Positions 1 through 5,613 of a stretch of 8,982 nt of DNA are shown here, piece by piece. Below the pieces are notes generated by a model that saw only the letters and a program-made list of their open reading frames with translations, ran no database searches and was not told the DNA's origin. The translations under genes and the position numbers were made by a program. Within the stretch, counting starts at the first letter, position 1. Each line of letters begins with the position of its first letter. This DNA is from Candidatus Melainabacteria bacterium (GTDB lineage: Bacteria > Cyanobacteriota > Vampirovibrionia > 2-02-FULL-35-15), in contig JAHFBD010000085.1 in the NCBI GenBank assembly GCA_023250175.1, positions 1 to 8,982 on the forward strand, in the 5' to 3' direction.

Positions 1-1
1 C

Positions 2-109
2 GGCGGGTTTCAACAACCTCCACCAAGCGGCGGGTTTCAACAACCTCCTCCAAGCGGCGGGTTTCAACAACCTCCTCCAAGTGGCGGGTTTCAACAACCA
101 CCACCAAGT
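2..109 (+). repeat. 27-bp coding tandem repeat, four copies
   Basis: Four consecutive 27-nt units start at 2, 29, 56 and 83. Each encodes GGFQQPPPS. They differ only at third codon positions in the proline frame (cct/cca and agc/agt), which suggests recent duplication plus selection on the protein. The array probably extends to the left of the window. Confidence 0.9.
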
Positions 110-280
110 GGAACACAGCCACCACCACCAAGTGGAACACAGCCACCACCACCAAGTGGAACACAGCCACCACCACCAAGTGGAACACAACCACCACCAC
201 CAAGTGGAACACAGCCACCAACACCAAGTGGAACACAGCCACCACCACCAAGTGGAACACAACCACCACCTCCTCAATAA
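2..280 (+). CDS. C-terminal end of a proline-rich tandem-repeat protein (5' end outside window)
   Basis: This is an open frame with no start inside the window, ending at TAA (278-280) with a TGA right behind it. The 92 visible residues are entirely repeats: four copies of a nine-residue GGFQQPPPS unit, then seven of an eight-residue GTQPPPPS unit, the last ending in Q. All three forward frames are open because the units are 27 and 24 nt. The proline frame is chosen because the differences between copies (cct/cca, agc/agt, cag/caa) are silent in it but change residues in the His-rich frame. One exception is cca to aca (P to T) near 221. Such Pro/Gln/Gly tails are usually extended, disordered linkers or binding tails of surface or secreted proteins. 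No catalytic domain is visible, so function is unknown. Confidence 0.75.
   Translation, partial: GGFQQPPPSGGFQQPPPSGGFQQPPPSGGFQQPPPSGTQPPPPSGTQPPPPSGTQPPPPSGTQPPPPSGTQPPTPSGTQPPPPSGTQPPPPQ
110..277 (+). repeat. 24-bp coding tandem repeat, seven copies
   Basis: Seven 24-nt units start at 110, 134, 158, 182, 206, 230 and 254, encoding GTQPPPPS. The fifth has one threonine for proline, and the last ends PPQ before the stop. The unit looks derived from the 27-nt unit to its left: it shares the PPPS core and swaps GGFQQ for GTQ. Near-identity of the copies makes this a likely site of length variation by slippage. Confidence 0.9.
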
Positions 281-314
281 TGAGTTGATTGGTTGAAAAT
301 AAAATAATAAATAT

Positions 315-345
315 AAAATAGCCTCTATGAACGAGGGGCTATTTT
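315..345. terminator. Probable bidirectional intrinsic terminator
   Basis: The left arm AAAATAGCC-TC (315-325) pairs with GAGGGGCTATTTT (333-345), leaving a 7-nt loop and two unpaired G on the right. The stem has a GC-rich core flanked by A and T runs, so both strands get a U-rich 3' side. It lies 35 nt after the proline-rich gene and 135 nt beyond the end of the minus-strand operon, fitting two convergent transcription units. Confidence 0.7.
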
Positions 346-363
346 CTTATGTGGGTTTTGATC

Positions 364-390
364 TTAAACTTAACGGGAAATCTAGTTTAA
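364..390. other. Small inverted repeat between convergent genes
   Basis: TTAAACT (364-370) and AGTTTAA (384-390) are perfect complements around a 13-nt loop. No U-run follows on either strand, so it is not a convincing terminator. It may lie in the 3' untranslated end of the minus-strand operon. Nothing else was recognised in 346-479. Confidence 0.3.
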
Positions 391-479
391 AATACTGTTA
401 TTTCATAGTTTTGGATTCCCATTTTCATTGGAATGATATAGAAAAGTGCTTTTTGTGAGAACCTCTTAAAAACTATTTT

Positions 480-1994
480 CTAATAACACTTGTGCTTATA
501 CATCAAACCATAGGTTGGTTTAGAGTATTTATAACTAGGAAGTGTATATTCTTTTGCATAGTAAAACTCAATTTCTTCAATCTTAGAATCCTCTAAATGA
601 GTTTTATTCCAACTATTGCAGGCATATTGTCCAAATGGAGCATAAAAAATATTACTACCTGACCAGAGATTTCTTATATATGTTTTCCAACGATGGTTTT
701 TATACATTCCAGAGAGGTCTTTTGGTTTGTCCCAGGTAATTGCTTTGCCACCAGTAAATAAATCAACAAAAAGTCCATTTTTTAATTTTGTTGGATTTAC
801 ATACCAAAAATCTTCTTTTAGAGTATTTGATCCAAACATCAACCATTTTTGATGAAGGCAAAACATATAACCAACCCGCGTCCACCAATCCGGCATTTTA
901 TATTTAAAATGTTCAACGCTTTGTATATTCCAGGTAATAATATGAACCAGAAAAAAAACAATAATTAAACCACTAATTTTTGATGTCTTTATAGATATTT
1001 CTTTGGGAGGGAATCTTAAATTTATATTTTTTATAAAAGAATTGTTTAAAACAGATTGCTCAAAATGTTTACTAATAGAAGAAACTTGACTTGAAGACCT
1101 TGCTAGAATAACTTGATAAAACTTAGGTGCTAGTTTGTCCCAAAACCATTCTGGAAGAAATGTACAGATGGCTACTGTTGTTATAAAAGGGAATATACCA
1201 ACAGTTAAACATGAACCAAAACCAAGCTGCATTATAAAAAAGCCAAAGACAGTTACAGTCCGTATTATGCCTGTAAAAAATGGAGTAAATAATAGTAGAG
1301 GTCCTAGAGCCTGAAACCAAACAATTGCAAATGTTAATAGCTTCATGAATCGTGGGAATTGGTGGATAAAATTACCGATAGGTGTTGTATATTGTTCCAT
1401 GCTTAGTGCATAGTAAACAGCCGTTCCATCTTTATACCACTCAGGACCAATTTTATTTATTGCTGAAAATATGTAGACCAGAGCAATTTGAAATAAAATA
1501 GCAAAGGTACTTAATGAACAAATAGTCTTAGGAAGTTTTTTTGTGTTTATAATTAGGCTGTCGATTGAAAACCGAGCCCCAAGTGGTAAAAACATTCCCC
1601 AAAATAAAAGTGCTGTTAGTAACATATCTCCACCAGTAAGGATAAACTGATTTCGCATGTTTATCGAAGTCATTAAAAACCACAATATTATATTTATAAA
1701 ACGAGTATGAAAACCCACGAGAAACAAAAAAGCAAAAATCTCTGTTATTAAAAATAAAAGTGCTTGTATTTGTGGGAGTCCATTTATTAAATTTAAAGAC
1801 ACGTACCAATTATCAAAATAATCCAGGTAAACCTTGCGTGGCAAGACTCCTTCGTCAGAGTAAAAAGCTGTTATGTCTGAAAAACGGAACAGTAAATCAA
1901 TAATAATAATAAGAGCAATGCCTATTCTAAGTATTGCAAGTGATCTTAGATCTGTTCCAAATAATTCAGATAGTTTATTTTTGAATCTTGTCAT
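480..1994 (-). CDS. HTTM-domain (vitamin K-dependent carboxylase-like) membrane protein
   Basis: The 504-residue protein has about eight or nine hydrophobic segments, roughly at residues 18-38, 76-95, 97-112, 122-140, 158-178, 216-240, 243-260, 264-281 and 341-357. The family signature is visible as an N-terminal LRIGIA helix, an FILTGGDMLL segment (117-126) and NKIGPEWYKDGTAVYYAL (180-197). After the last helix comes a soluble domain of about 145 residues with WLMFGSN (384-390). This matches the bacterial HTTM family, related to gamma-glutamyl carboxylase. Bacterial members mostly lack a proven reaction, so carboxylase activity should not be assumed. It is last in the operon: ATG follows the speE stop after 2 nt and has no Shine-Dalgarno of its own, so it is probably translated by coupling. 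Confidence 0.85.
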   Translation of the reverse strand: MTRFKNKLSELFGTDLRSLAILRIGIALIIIIDLLFRFSDITAFYSDEGVLPRKVYLDYFDNWYVSLNLINGLPQIQALLFLITEIFAFLFLVGFHTRFINIILWFLMTSINMRNQFILTGGDMLLTALLFWGMFLPLGARFSIDSLIINTKKLPKTICSLSTFAILFQIALVYIFSAINKIGPEWYKDGTAVYYALSMEQYTTPIGNFIHQFPRFMKLLTFAIVWFQALGPLLLFTPFFTGIIRTVTVFGFFIMQLGFGSCLTVGIFPFITTVAICTFLPEWFWDKLAPKFYQVILARSSSQVSSISKHFEQSVLNNSFIKNINLRFPPKEISIKTSKISGLIIVFFLVHIITWNIQSVEHFKYKMPDWWTRVGYMFCLHQKWLMFGSNTLKEDFWYVNPTKLKNGLFVDLFTGGKAITWDKPKDLSGMYKNHRWKTYIRNLWSGSNIFYAPFGQYACNSWNKTHLEDSKIEEIEFYYAKEYTLPSYKYSKPTYGLMYKHKCY

Positions 1995-1996
1995 GA

Positions 1997-2842
1997 TTAT
2001 GTTTTTAAACTTAAGGAGAAATATTTCTCTTGTAGCCAGTTTGGTTTAATAAACAACTTCTCTTGTAATTCTTGACTCCAATACTTTGTCTGTCCAGCTG
2101 GAATGTTTTTCACCTTTTTATCAAAAGGACTATTAGAAGCAATTAAAAAAGACCAGAGTGCGCCTGGATAACTCGGGATGGTTGAAACGATAGCATCTAC
2201 ATATTTGAAAGATGTTCTTAGATTTTCTAAAGCAGTTTCAAATTCTTTTTCTTGAATTAAAACAGATCCACTTTGACAAATAAAAATCCCTTTATCTTTT
2301 AAGGAATTGCCTATGTCTTTGTAAAAATCCTTACTTATTAAACCAACAGCAAAGCCTTCAGGATCTGTAGAATCACATAGTATTGCATCATAAGTAGCTT
2401 CAGGTGTACTTTTGATAAATTCAATTGCATCATTGACTTTGATCTTTACTTTTGAGTTGTTTAACTCTTTTGCTACATCAGGGAAAAATTTCTTAGAAAC
2501 ATTTATTACTTCTTCATCAATTTCTACTAAATCAATTTGATTTATAGTTTTGTATTTTAATACTTCTCGTATTGTGCCGCCATCGCCCCCTCCAATAACT
2601 AAGACTTTGACTGGGTTTGGGTGAATTGAAAGAGCTGTGTGGGTAATCGTTTCATGGTAATAAAATTCATCTTTTTCTGTGACCATTACCTTGTTATCTA
2701 GCAATAAAATGTTACCCATCTTAACAGACTCAAGAACATCTATTTTTTGGTATTTGCTTTGAATTGAGTATAAAGAACGCTTAATTTTGAAGGCAGTAGC
2801 TAAAGGCATATCATCTTCAAAAAACCAGTCACTTGTTAACAT
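1997..2842 (-). CDS. speE: Spermidine synthase (polyamine aminopropyltransferase)
   Basis: The enzyme transfers the aminopropyl group of decarboxylated S-adenosylmethionine to putrescine, giving spermidine and methylthioadenosine in the cytosol. The 281 residues match the family's usual length. An N-terminal beta domain (1-65) ends in YYHE (61-64). The Rossmann domain carries GGGDGG (84-89), the acidic VEID (106-109) and the catalytic DSTDP (157-161). SYPGALWSF (224-232) is the usual late motif. The start is supported by GAGG at 2851-2854, 8 nt upstream, and by a normal N-terminus. It sits 14 nt after the dCTP-deaminase-like gene. An Orn/Lys/Arg decarboxylase that could feed it lies in the divergent operon. 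SpeD, which makes the aminopropyl donor, is not in the window. Confidence 0.95.
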   Translation of the reverse strand: MLTSDWFFEDDMPLATAFKIKRSLYSIQSKYQKIDVLESVKMGNILLLDNKVMVTEKDEFYYHETITHTALSIHPNPVKVLVIGGGDGGTIREVLKYKTINQIDLVEIDEEVINVSKKFFPDVAKELNNSKVKIKVNDAIEFIKSTPEATYDAILCDSTDPEGFAVGLISKDFYKDIGNSLKDKGIFICQSGSVLIQEKEFETALENLRTSFKYVDAIVSTIPSYPGALWSFLIASNSPFDKKVKNIPAGQTKYWSQELQEKLFIKPNWLQEKYFSLSLKT

Positions 2843-2850
2843 AATTATTT

Positions 2851-2854
2851 CCTC
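2851..2854 (-). promoter_or_regulatory. Shine-Dalgarno of speE
   Basis: GAGG on the minus strand lies 8 nt before the speE ATG, inside the 14-nt gap after the upstream stop codon. It fixes the speE start at 2842. Confidence 0.75.
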
Positions 2855-2856
2855 AT

Positions 2857-3474
2857 TTAAATTGAATTTGCCTTTTCAAAATCCACGACGATTTTTTGCC
2901 GAGTTTTTTCAACTACATTTTTCATCCAGGTTTGTTTTGCATTCCTTTGCCCATTGTAATGTCCTTTACACTTATATGATTTTAAAACTGGTAAGTTTTT
3001 CTGGAAAATCATTTGTGCTATTGGTTGTCCATTTATAAGTCTTAGGGGGGCTTTCCCTTGATTTGTAAGTTCTATTACAGCTACACCTTCAAAACCCGAA
3101 TCAAAAAGCCCTGCAGATTCTACATATAAACCTACTCGTGCCCAGCTAGATTTGCCTTGAAGAACACCATGAGTTGTTGAGCCAAAATAAAAATATTCTT
3201 GAGTCGTTGCCAAAACAAAATCACCAGGTTTTAAAATAAATTCATCAGTAATAATCTCTTCAAATGAACCATCGTTTAGTTGAATCGCATAATGATCACC
3301 CAAGTGAACATCAAGGCTGTTTGGCTGGATGGCATCTTCTCTATGATTTTCTATCTTTAGAATCCCAAGTTTTAAATATAGCTTTAACTGCCAGTCCACA
3401 AGATTTCCACTTGAGAAAAATAAAAAATAAATAGCTGTAAAGAGAAAAAATATTGTTAATAAAACTAAAAACAT
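2857..3474 (-). CDS. dCTP deaminase/dUTPase-family protein, possibly membrane-anchored
   Basis: The family deaminates dCTP to dUTP, or hydrolyses dUTP, for dTMP synthesis. Numbering from the ATG at 3474 (205 residues), family motifs are QPNSLDVHLGD (50-60), GKSSWARVGL (107-116), SGFEG (126-130), an expected catalytic Glu in VIEL (E135) and YNGQR (173-177). About 28 extra residues follow. Three starts are possible. ATG at 3531 would overlap purN by 53 nt. ATG at 3474 lies 4 nt after the purN stop, a spacing like that before the HTTM gene. GTG at 3399 would give a normal 180-residue soluble enzyme. I chose 3474, which makes residues 2-21 a strongly hydrophobic helix. The usual V-H-x-T-A-G loop reads V-E-S-A-G (118-122), one residue shorter, so deaminase versus dUTPase activity is open. 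Confidence 0.8.
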   Translation of the reverse strand: MFLVLLTIFFLFTAIYFLFFSSGNLVDWQLKLYLKLGILKIENHREDAIQPNSLDVHLGDHYAIQLNDGSFEEIITDEFILKPGDFVLATTQEYFYFGSTTHGVLQGKSSWARVGLYVESAGLFDSGFEGVAVIELTNQGKAPLRLINGQPIAQMIFQKNLPVLKSYKCKGHYNGQRNAKQTWMKNVVEKTRQKIVVDFEKANSI

Positions 3475-3478
3475 GATT

Positions 3479-4105
3479 CTAAGTATTATAAGTGTTTTGT
3501 AAGGCTTTTTGGTTAAATAAAACCAATTCAATTGCTTCCGGTAAAATCTTATGCTCTTCCTGTAAAACCCTGTTTGATAATGTTTCTATAGTGTCATTTG
3601 ATAAAACAGGCACTTTTCTTTGCGCAATAATTGGTCCTGCATCAACTTCTTCAGTTACATAATGAACAGTACAACCGGTTTCTTTAGTGTTGCTTTCTAA
3701 TACAGCTTTATGAACGTTTTGTCCGTACATTCCTTTTCCACCAAAATTAGGTAATAATGCGGGATGAATGTTTATGATTTTATTTGAGAAGGTATTTATA
3801 AGTTCGATAGAGAGAATTTTTGTATAACCAGCAAGTATTATTAAATCAATACAATAATTACTTAAAACTTCAACTATTTTTTTATCAAATTCAAGATTGG
3901 TTTTAAAATCACTTGGATTTATGAAAATGCTATTAATTCCTTCTTTTTTTGCTCGTTCCAGAGCATAAGCATTTAATTTGTTTGAAATAACAATTGAAAT
4001 TTCTGTATCTTTTAGTTTATTGTTTTTTATTGCATCAATAACTGCTTGTAAATTTGTACCAGAGCCTGATGCAAGGACAGCTAGATGCTTTTTTTGATTG
4101 CTCAT
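3479..4105 (-). CDS. purN: Phosphoribosylglycinamide formyltransferase (GAR transformylase)
   Basis: PurN transfers a formyl group from 10-formyltetrahydrofolate to GAR, the third step of de novo purine synthesis in the cytosol. The 208 residues match the usual length. Visible motifs are the phosphate-binding SGSGTN (13-18), the catalytic NIHPALLP (N112, H114) and VDAGPI (D155), with the GGKGMYG loop (122-128). Its ATG overlaps the stop of a 36-codon ORF upstream as ATGA. No Shine-Dalgarno precedes it, so it is probably translated by termination-reinitiation. It is followed after 4 nt by the dCTP-deaminase-family gene, grouping purine and pyrimidine nucleotide enzymes. Confidence 0.96.
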   Translation of the reverse strand: MSNQKKHLAVLASGSGTNLQAVIDAIKNNKLKDTEISIVISNKLNAYALERAKKEGINSIFINPSDFKTNLEFDKKIVEVLSNYCIDLIILAGYTKILSIELINTFSNKIINIHPALLPNFGGKGMYGQNVHKAVLESNTKETGCTVHYVTEEVDAGPIIAQRKVPVLSNDTIETLSNRVLQEEHKILPEAIELVLFNQKALQNTYNT

Positions 4106-4212
4106 TGTTTAGTAACTGTACCAGTGATAAGGGTTGATAGGATTATGTTTTTTGCTTTATTTACTGTTTTTTTAGAAAATATAATTTTTTTTGTTTGCTT
4201 TGTTTTTTTCAT
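4102..4212 (-). CDS. Small lysine-rich ORF (36 residues) coupled to purN
   Basis: In the gap between kdsD and purN an ATG at 4212 opens a 36-codon frame starting MKKTKQTKK and ending TVTKQ. It has ten lysines and no acidic residue. An AGGGAG Shine-Dalgarno lies 9 nt upstream, and the TGA stop overlaps the purN ATG (ATGA). The kdsD stop is 15 nt before its start. Since purN has no ribosome site of its own, translation of this ORF probably delivers ribosomes to purN. I recognise no family. It could be a functional small basic peptide, a leader whose only role is coupling, or a decayed gene. The ribosome site and the overlap argue that it is translated; the function is unknown. Confidence 0.6.
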   Translation of the reverse strand: MKKTKQTKKIIFSKKTVNKAKNIILSTLITGTVTKQ

Positions 4213-4221
4213 TTTTATTAT

Positions 4222-4227
4222 CTCCCT
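4222..4227 (-). promoter_or_regulatory. Shine-Dalgarno of the small ORF before purN
   Basis: AGGGAG (4227 down to 4222) directly follows the kdsD stop codon and lies 9 nt before the ATG at 4212. It is about 117 nt from the purN ATG, too far to serve purN directly. Confidence 0.7.
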
Positions 4228-5223
4228 TTAAATTATTCCAGCTTTTAATAGATCTTTTAAATCTACAATACCAACAGGTTTGTTTGATTCATTTACTACA
4301 ATTAAATCGGATATTCTATATTCTTCCATGTCTTTCAGTGCGCTTACTGCAAGCTCATTTTCTTTTATAGTTTTTGGTCTTAGGCTCATAATATCTTTTC
4401 CAGCTTTAGTGTTAACAGTGTCTTTAAATTTAATGTGAGCTCTTCTAATATCACCATCAGTAATTACACCAATTAAATCAGATTTATTATTTAGAACAGT
4501 TGTGAAACCTATTTTTTTATTAGTAATCTCATTTAGTATTTCATAGAAAGAAGTTTCTTCGTACACGGTAGGAATATCTTTTTCTTCTCTCATAATGTCT
4601 TTAACTTTAATCATGCTTTTTCCAAGAGAACCTCCAGGATGAGATCTTATAAAATCTTCCTTGGTAAAGTTTTTTGCTTGCATTAATGTGATAGCTATTG
4701 CATCTCCCAAAGCCAGTGTAGCTGTAGTGCTGGCAGTGGGAGCAAGATTTAATGGACAGGCTTCTTTGTGTACTTTTACAAAAAGAGCAATGTTACTATT
4801 TGTAGCAAGTGTTGAGCCTTCATTACCTGTAATTGAAATTAATTTTATTCCAAGTCTTTTAATGTAAAACAAAACTTTTTTTAGTTCGTCTGTTTCCCCA
4901 CTAAATGATAAAGCAAGCATAATGTCTTGGTTTGTGAGCATACCAAAATCACCATGACTTAATTCTGCTGGATGAATAAAAAATGCAGGAGAACCAGTAC
5001 TGGCAAGAGTCGCAGCAATTTTACTTCCTATATGGCCAGACTTTCCCATTCCAGTTATAATTATTCTTCCTTTGCAGGAGAGTAAAATTTCAATTGCTTC
5101 ATTAAAAAGTTGAGTTTGATTATGTGTTAGGTCTGTAATCAGGTCCTTAATTGCTTGTTCTTCTATTTCTAATACATCAATAGCGTGTTTTAAATGCTGT
5201 GATATTGTCATTGTTGCTGTCAT
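4228..5223 (-). CDS. kdsD: Arabinose-5-phosphate isomerase (KdsD/KpsF family, SIS + two CBS)
   Basis: The enzyme interconverts ribulose 5-phosphate and arabinose 5-phosphate, the first committed step to KDO for lipopolysaccharide. The 331 residues match the family. The SIS domain (about 35-175) carries GMGKSGHIG (58-66, K61), HPAELSHGDFG (84-94), SFSGET (106-111) and the conserved glutamate E154 before ACPLNLAPT. RSHPGGSLGK (193-202, H195) closes the catalytic part. Two CBS domains follow (about 208-265 and 275-331), with GVITDGDIRR at 252-261. It is the first gene of the minus operon. No Shine-Dalgarno precedes the ATG, and a -10-like sequence abuts it. M5 (5211) is an alternative start. The family also includes GutQ/KpsF paralogues, but the reaction is the same. 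Confidence 0.94.
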   Translation of the reverse strand: MTATMTISQHLKHAIDVLEIEEQAIKDLITDLTHNQTQLFNEAIEILLSCKGRIIITGMGKSGHIGSKIAATLASTGSPAFFIHPAELSHGDFGMLTNQDIMLALSFSGETDELKKVLFYIKRLGIKLISITGNEGSTLATNSNIALFVKVHKEACPLNLAPTASTTATLALGDAIAITLMQAKNFTKEDFIRSHPGGSLGKSMIKVKDIMREEKDIPTVYEETSFYEILNEITNKKIGFTTVLNNKSDLIGVITDGDIRRAHIKFKDTVNTKAGKDIMSLRPKTIKENELAVSALKDMEEYRISDLIVVNESNKPVGIVDLKDLLKAGII

Positions 5224-5256
5224 AGCTTATATAATACAACATTGAAGAGGTGTAAG
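5224..5256 (-). promoter_or_regulatory. Putative kdsD operon promoter, possibly leaderless
   Basis: On the minus strand CTTACA (5256 down to 5251) lies 17 nt before TATATA (5233 down to 5228), and overlapping TATTAT (5236-5231) and TATAAG (5231-5226) are also good -10 matches. Any of these places the transcription start at or within a few nt of the kdsD ATG, and no Shine-Dalgarno is present. A leaderless mRNA or an internal start (M5) would explain this. It is a prediction from pattern only. Confidence 0.4.
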
Positions 5257-5272
5257 TTTTGAGAATACAACA
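5233..5272. repeat. Direct repeat AATACAACA (two copies, 31 nt apart)
   Basis: Identical 9-mers at 5233-5241 and 5264-5272 are spaced 31 nt start to start, close to three helical turns. The first overlaps the -10-like boxes of kdsD, and the second lies just upstream of the -35 region. A degenerate inverted copy (TTGTGTATT, 5356-5364) forms the other end of the large palindrome. The spacing fits an operator pair, but this is inference. Confidence 0.35.
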
Positions 5273-5365
5273 CTTCATATTGCCTTTCCGCCCATCCGAC
5301 CATTAACTAAGCGTTAATGGTTCCCGCCAGGGCATTCGGAAATGGCAATAATACGTTGTGTATTC
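5263..5365. repeat. 103-bp imperfect palindrome (long hairpin or MITE-like element)
   Basis: Paired segments from outside in are: GAATACAACAC (5263-5273) with GTTGTGTATTC (5355-5365), 9 of 11; ATTGCC (5279-5284) with GGCAAT (5344-5349); TTTCCG (5285-5290) with CGGAAA (5337-5342); and ACCATTAAC (5299-5307) with GTTAATGGT (5313-5321) around a 5-nt loop. The interior is richer in GC than its surroundings. It could be a structured RNA, a REP/MITE-like dispersed element or a protein-binding cruciform. No clear target-site duplication flanks it. Confidence 0.6.
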
Positions 5366-5382
5366 AGCTCAGCCTAGATTTT

Positions 5383-5397
5383 TTGCAGACTCTGCAA
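5383..5397. promoter_or_regulatory. 15-bp perfect palindrome, candidate operator
   Basis: TTGCAGA and TCTGCAA are exact complements around a single C at 5390. A compact dyad of this size is typical of a dimeric repressor site. It does not match the LexA, Fur or HIP1 consensus I know, so no regulator is proposed. Confidence 0.35.
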
Positions 5398-5413
5398 GAT
5401 TGAATAAAATGGT

Positions 5414-5440
5414 ATAACAAGTTTTAATTAAGCTTGTTAT
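5414..5440. repeat. Inverted repeat with 8-bp arms
   Basis: ATAACAAG (5414-5421) and CTTGTTAT (5433-5440) are perfect complements with an 11-nt AT-rich interior. No U-run follows, so it is unlikely to be a terminator. Outside the arms GG and CC could extend the pairing with a small bulge. Confidence 0.4.
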
Positions 5441-5484
5441 TGCCTAGCTAACATAATATTTTTAAGTAAATGACTTATAAGGTA

Positions 5485-5514
5485 AGATTTTATCTAATTT
5501 ATTCAGTAAAATCT
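5485..5514. repeat. Inverted repeat with 8-bp arms
   Basis: AGATTTTA (5485-5492) and TAAAATCT (5507-5514) are perfect complements around a 14-nt loop. The hexamer TAAGGT occurs close to each side of the hairpin (near 5478 and 5516), so the block also contains a short direct repeat. Confidence 0.35.
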
Positions 5515-5554
5515 GTAAGGTGTTATAAATAGTAGATTAAAAGCACTATGGAAA

Positions 5555-5586
5555 GCCAGTTTTGGGAGCACAGCGAAAAAACTGGC
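5555..5586. repeat. Hairpin just upstream of trmL
   Basis: GCCAGTTTT (5555-5563) pairs perfectly with AAAACTGGC (5578-5586) around a 14-nt loop. It ends 27 nt before the trmL ATG. Neither strand has a U-run next to the stem. If transcription starts at the TATAAT at 5602, the hairpin is in promoter DNA, not in the mRNA. If it starts further upstream, it is a 5' leader structure. Confidence 0.45.
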
Positions 5587-5601
5587 GGTAGGTAAAAACA
5601 T

Positions 5602-5607
5602 TATAAT
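5602..5607 (+). promoter_or_regulatory. Consensus -10 box of the trmL operon, 6 nt before the ATG
   Basis: A perfect TATAAT is followed by TAGCAT and then the ATG at 5614, so the expected transcription start coincides with the start codon. No Shine-Dalgarno is seen, and no good -35 hexamer is found 16-18 nt upstream. This suggests a leaderless transcript or an activator-dependent promoter. Confidence 0.4.
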
Positions 5608-5613
5608 TAGCAT

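Larger units (their letters stand above)
5224..5613. other. 390-nt divergent intergenic region rich in inverted repeats
   Basis: This stretch separates the two divergent operons. It holds a 103-bp imperfect palindrome nearest kdsD, a 15-bp perfect palindrome, and three further perfect inverted repeats with 8-9 bp arms toward trmL. A 9-mer, AATACAACA, occurs twice on the kdsD side. No protein-coding ORF, tRNA or known riboswitch was recognised. It probably holds the promoters and control sites of both operons. Confidence 0.7.

Noticed and set aside
2..277. CRISPR array
   Set aside because: The 27- and 24-nt units are contiguous without spacers and keep a coding frame with silent changes; this is a coding tandem repeat.
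81..296. His-rich ORF starting MAGFNNHHQVEH in the repeat array
   Set aside because: Differences between repeat copies change its residues but are silent in the overlapping proline frame, and that frame runs through from the window edge. It is a shadow of the repeat.
2787..3038. Plus-strand ORF of 83 codons across the speE/dcd junction
   Set aside because: It is antisense to two well supported genes, has no recognisable motif and no ribosome site.
5299..5321. Resemblance of the central hairpin to an integron attC half-site (TTAAC...GCGTTA)
   Set aside because: The matching R''/L'' half is missing, the conserved GTTRRRY box is not satisfied, and the outer pairing follows a different plan. 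There is no integrase or cassette.
5281..5350. Possible tRNA or SRP RNA in the palindromic element
   Set aside because: No cloverleaf with a T-loop GGTTCGA-type motif and anticodon arm can be drawn, and the SRP domain IV signature is absent on both strands.
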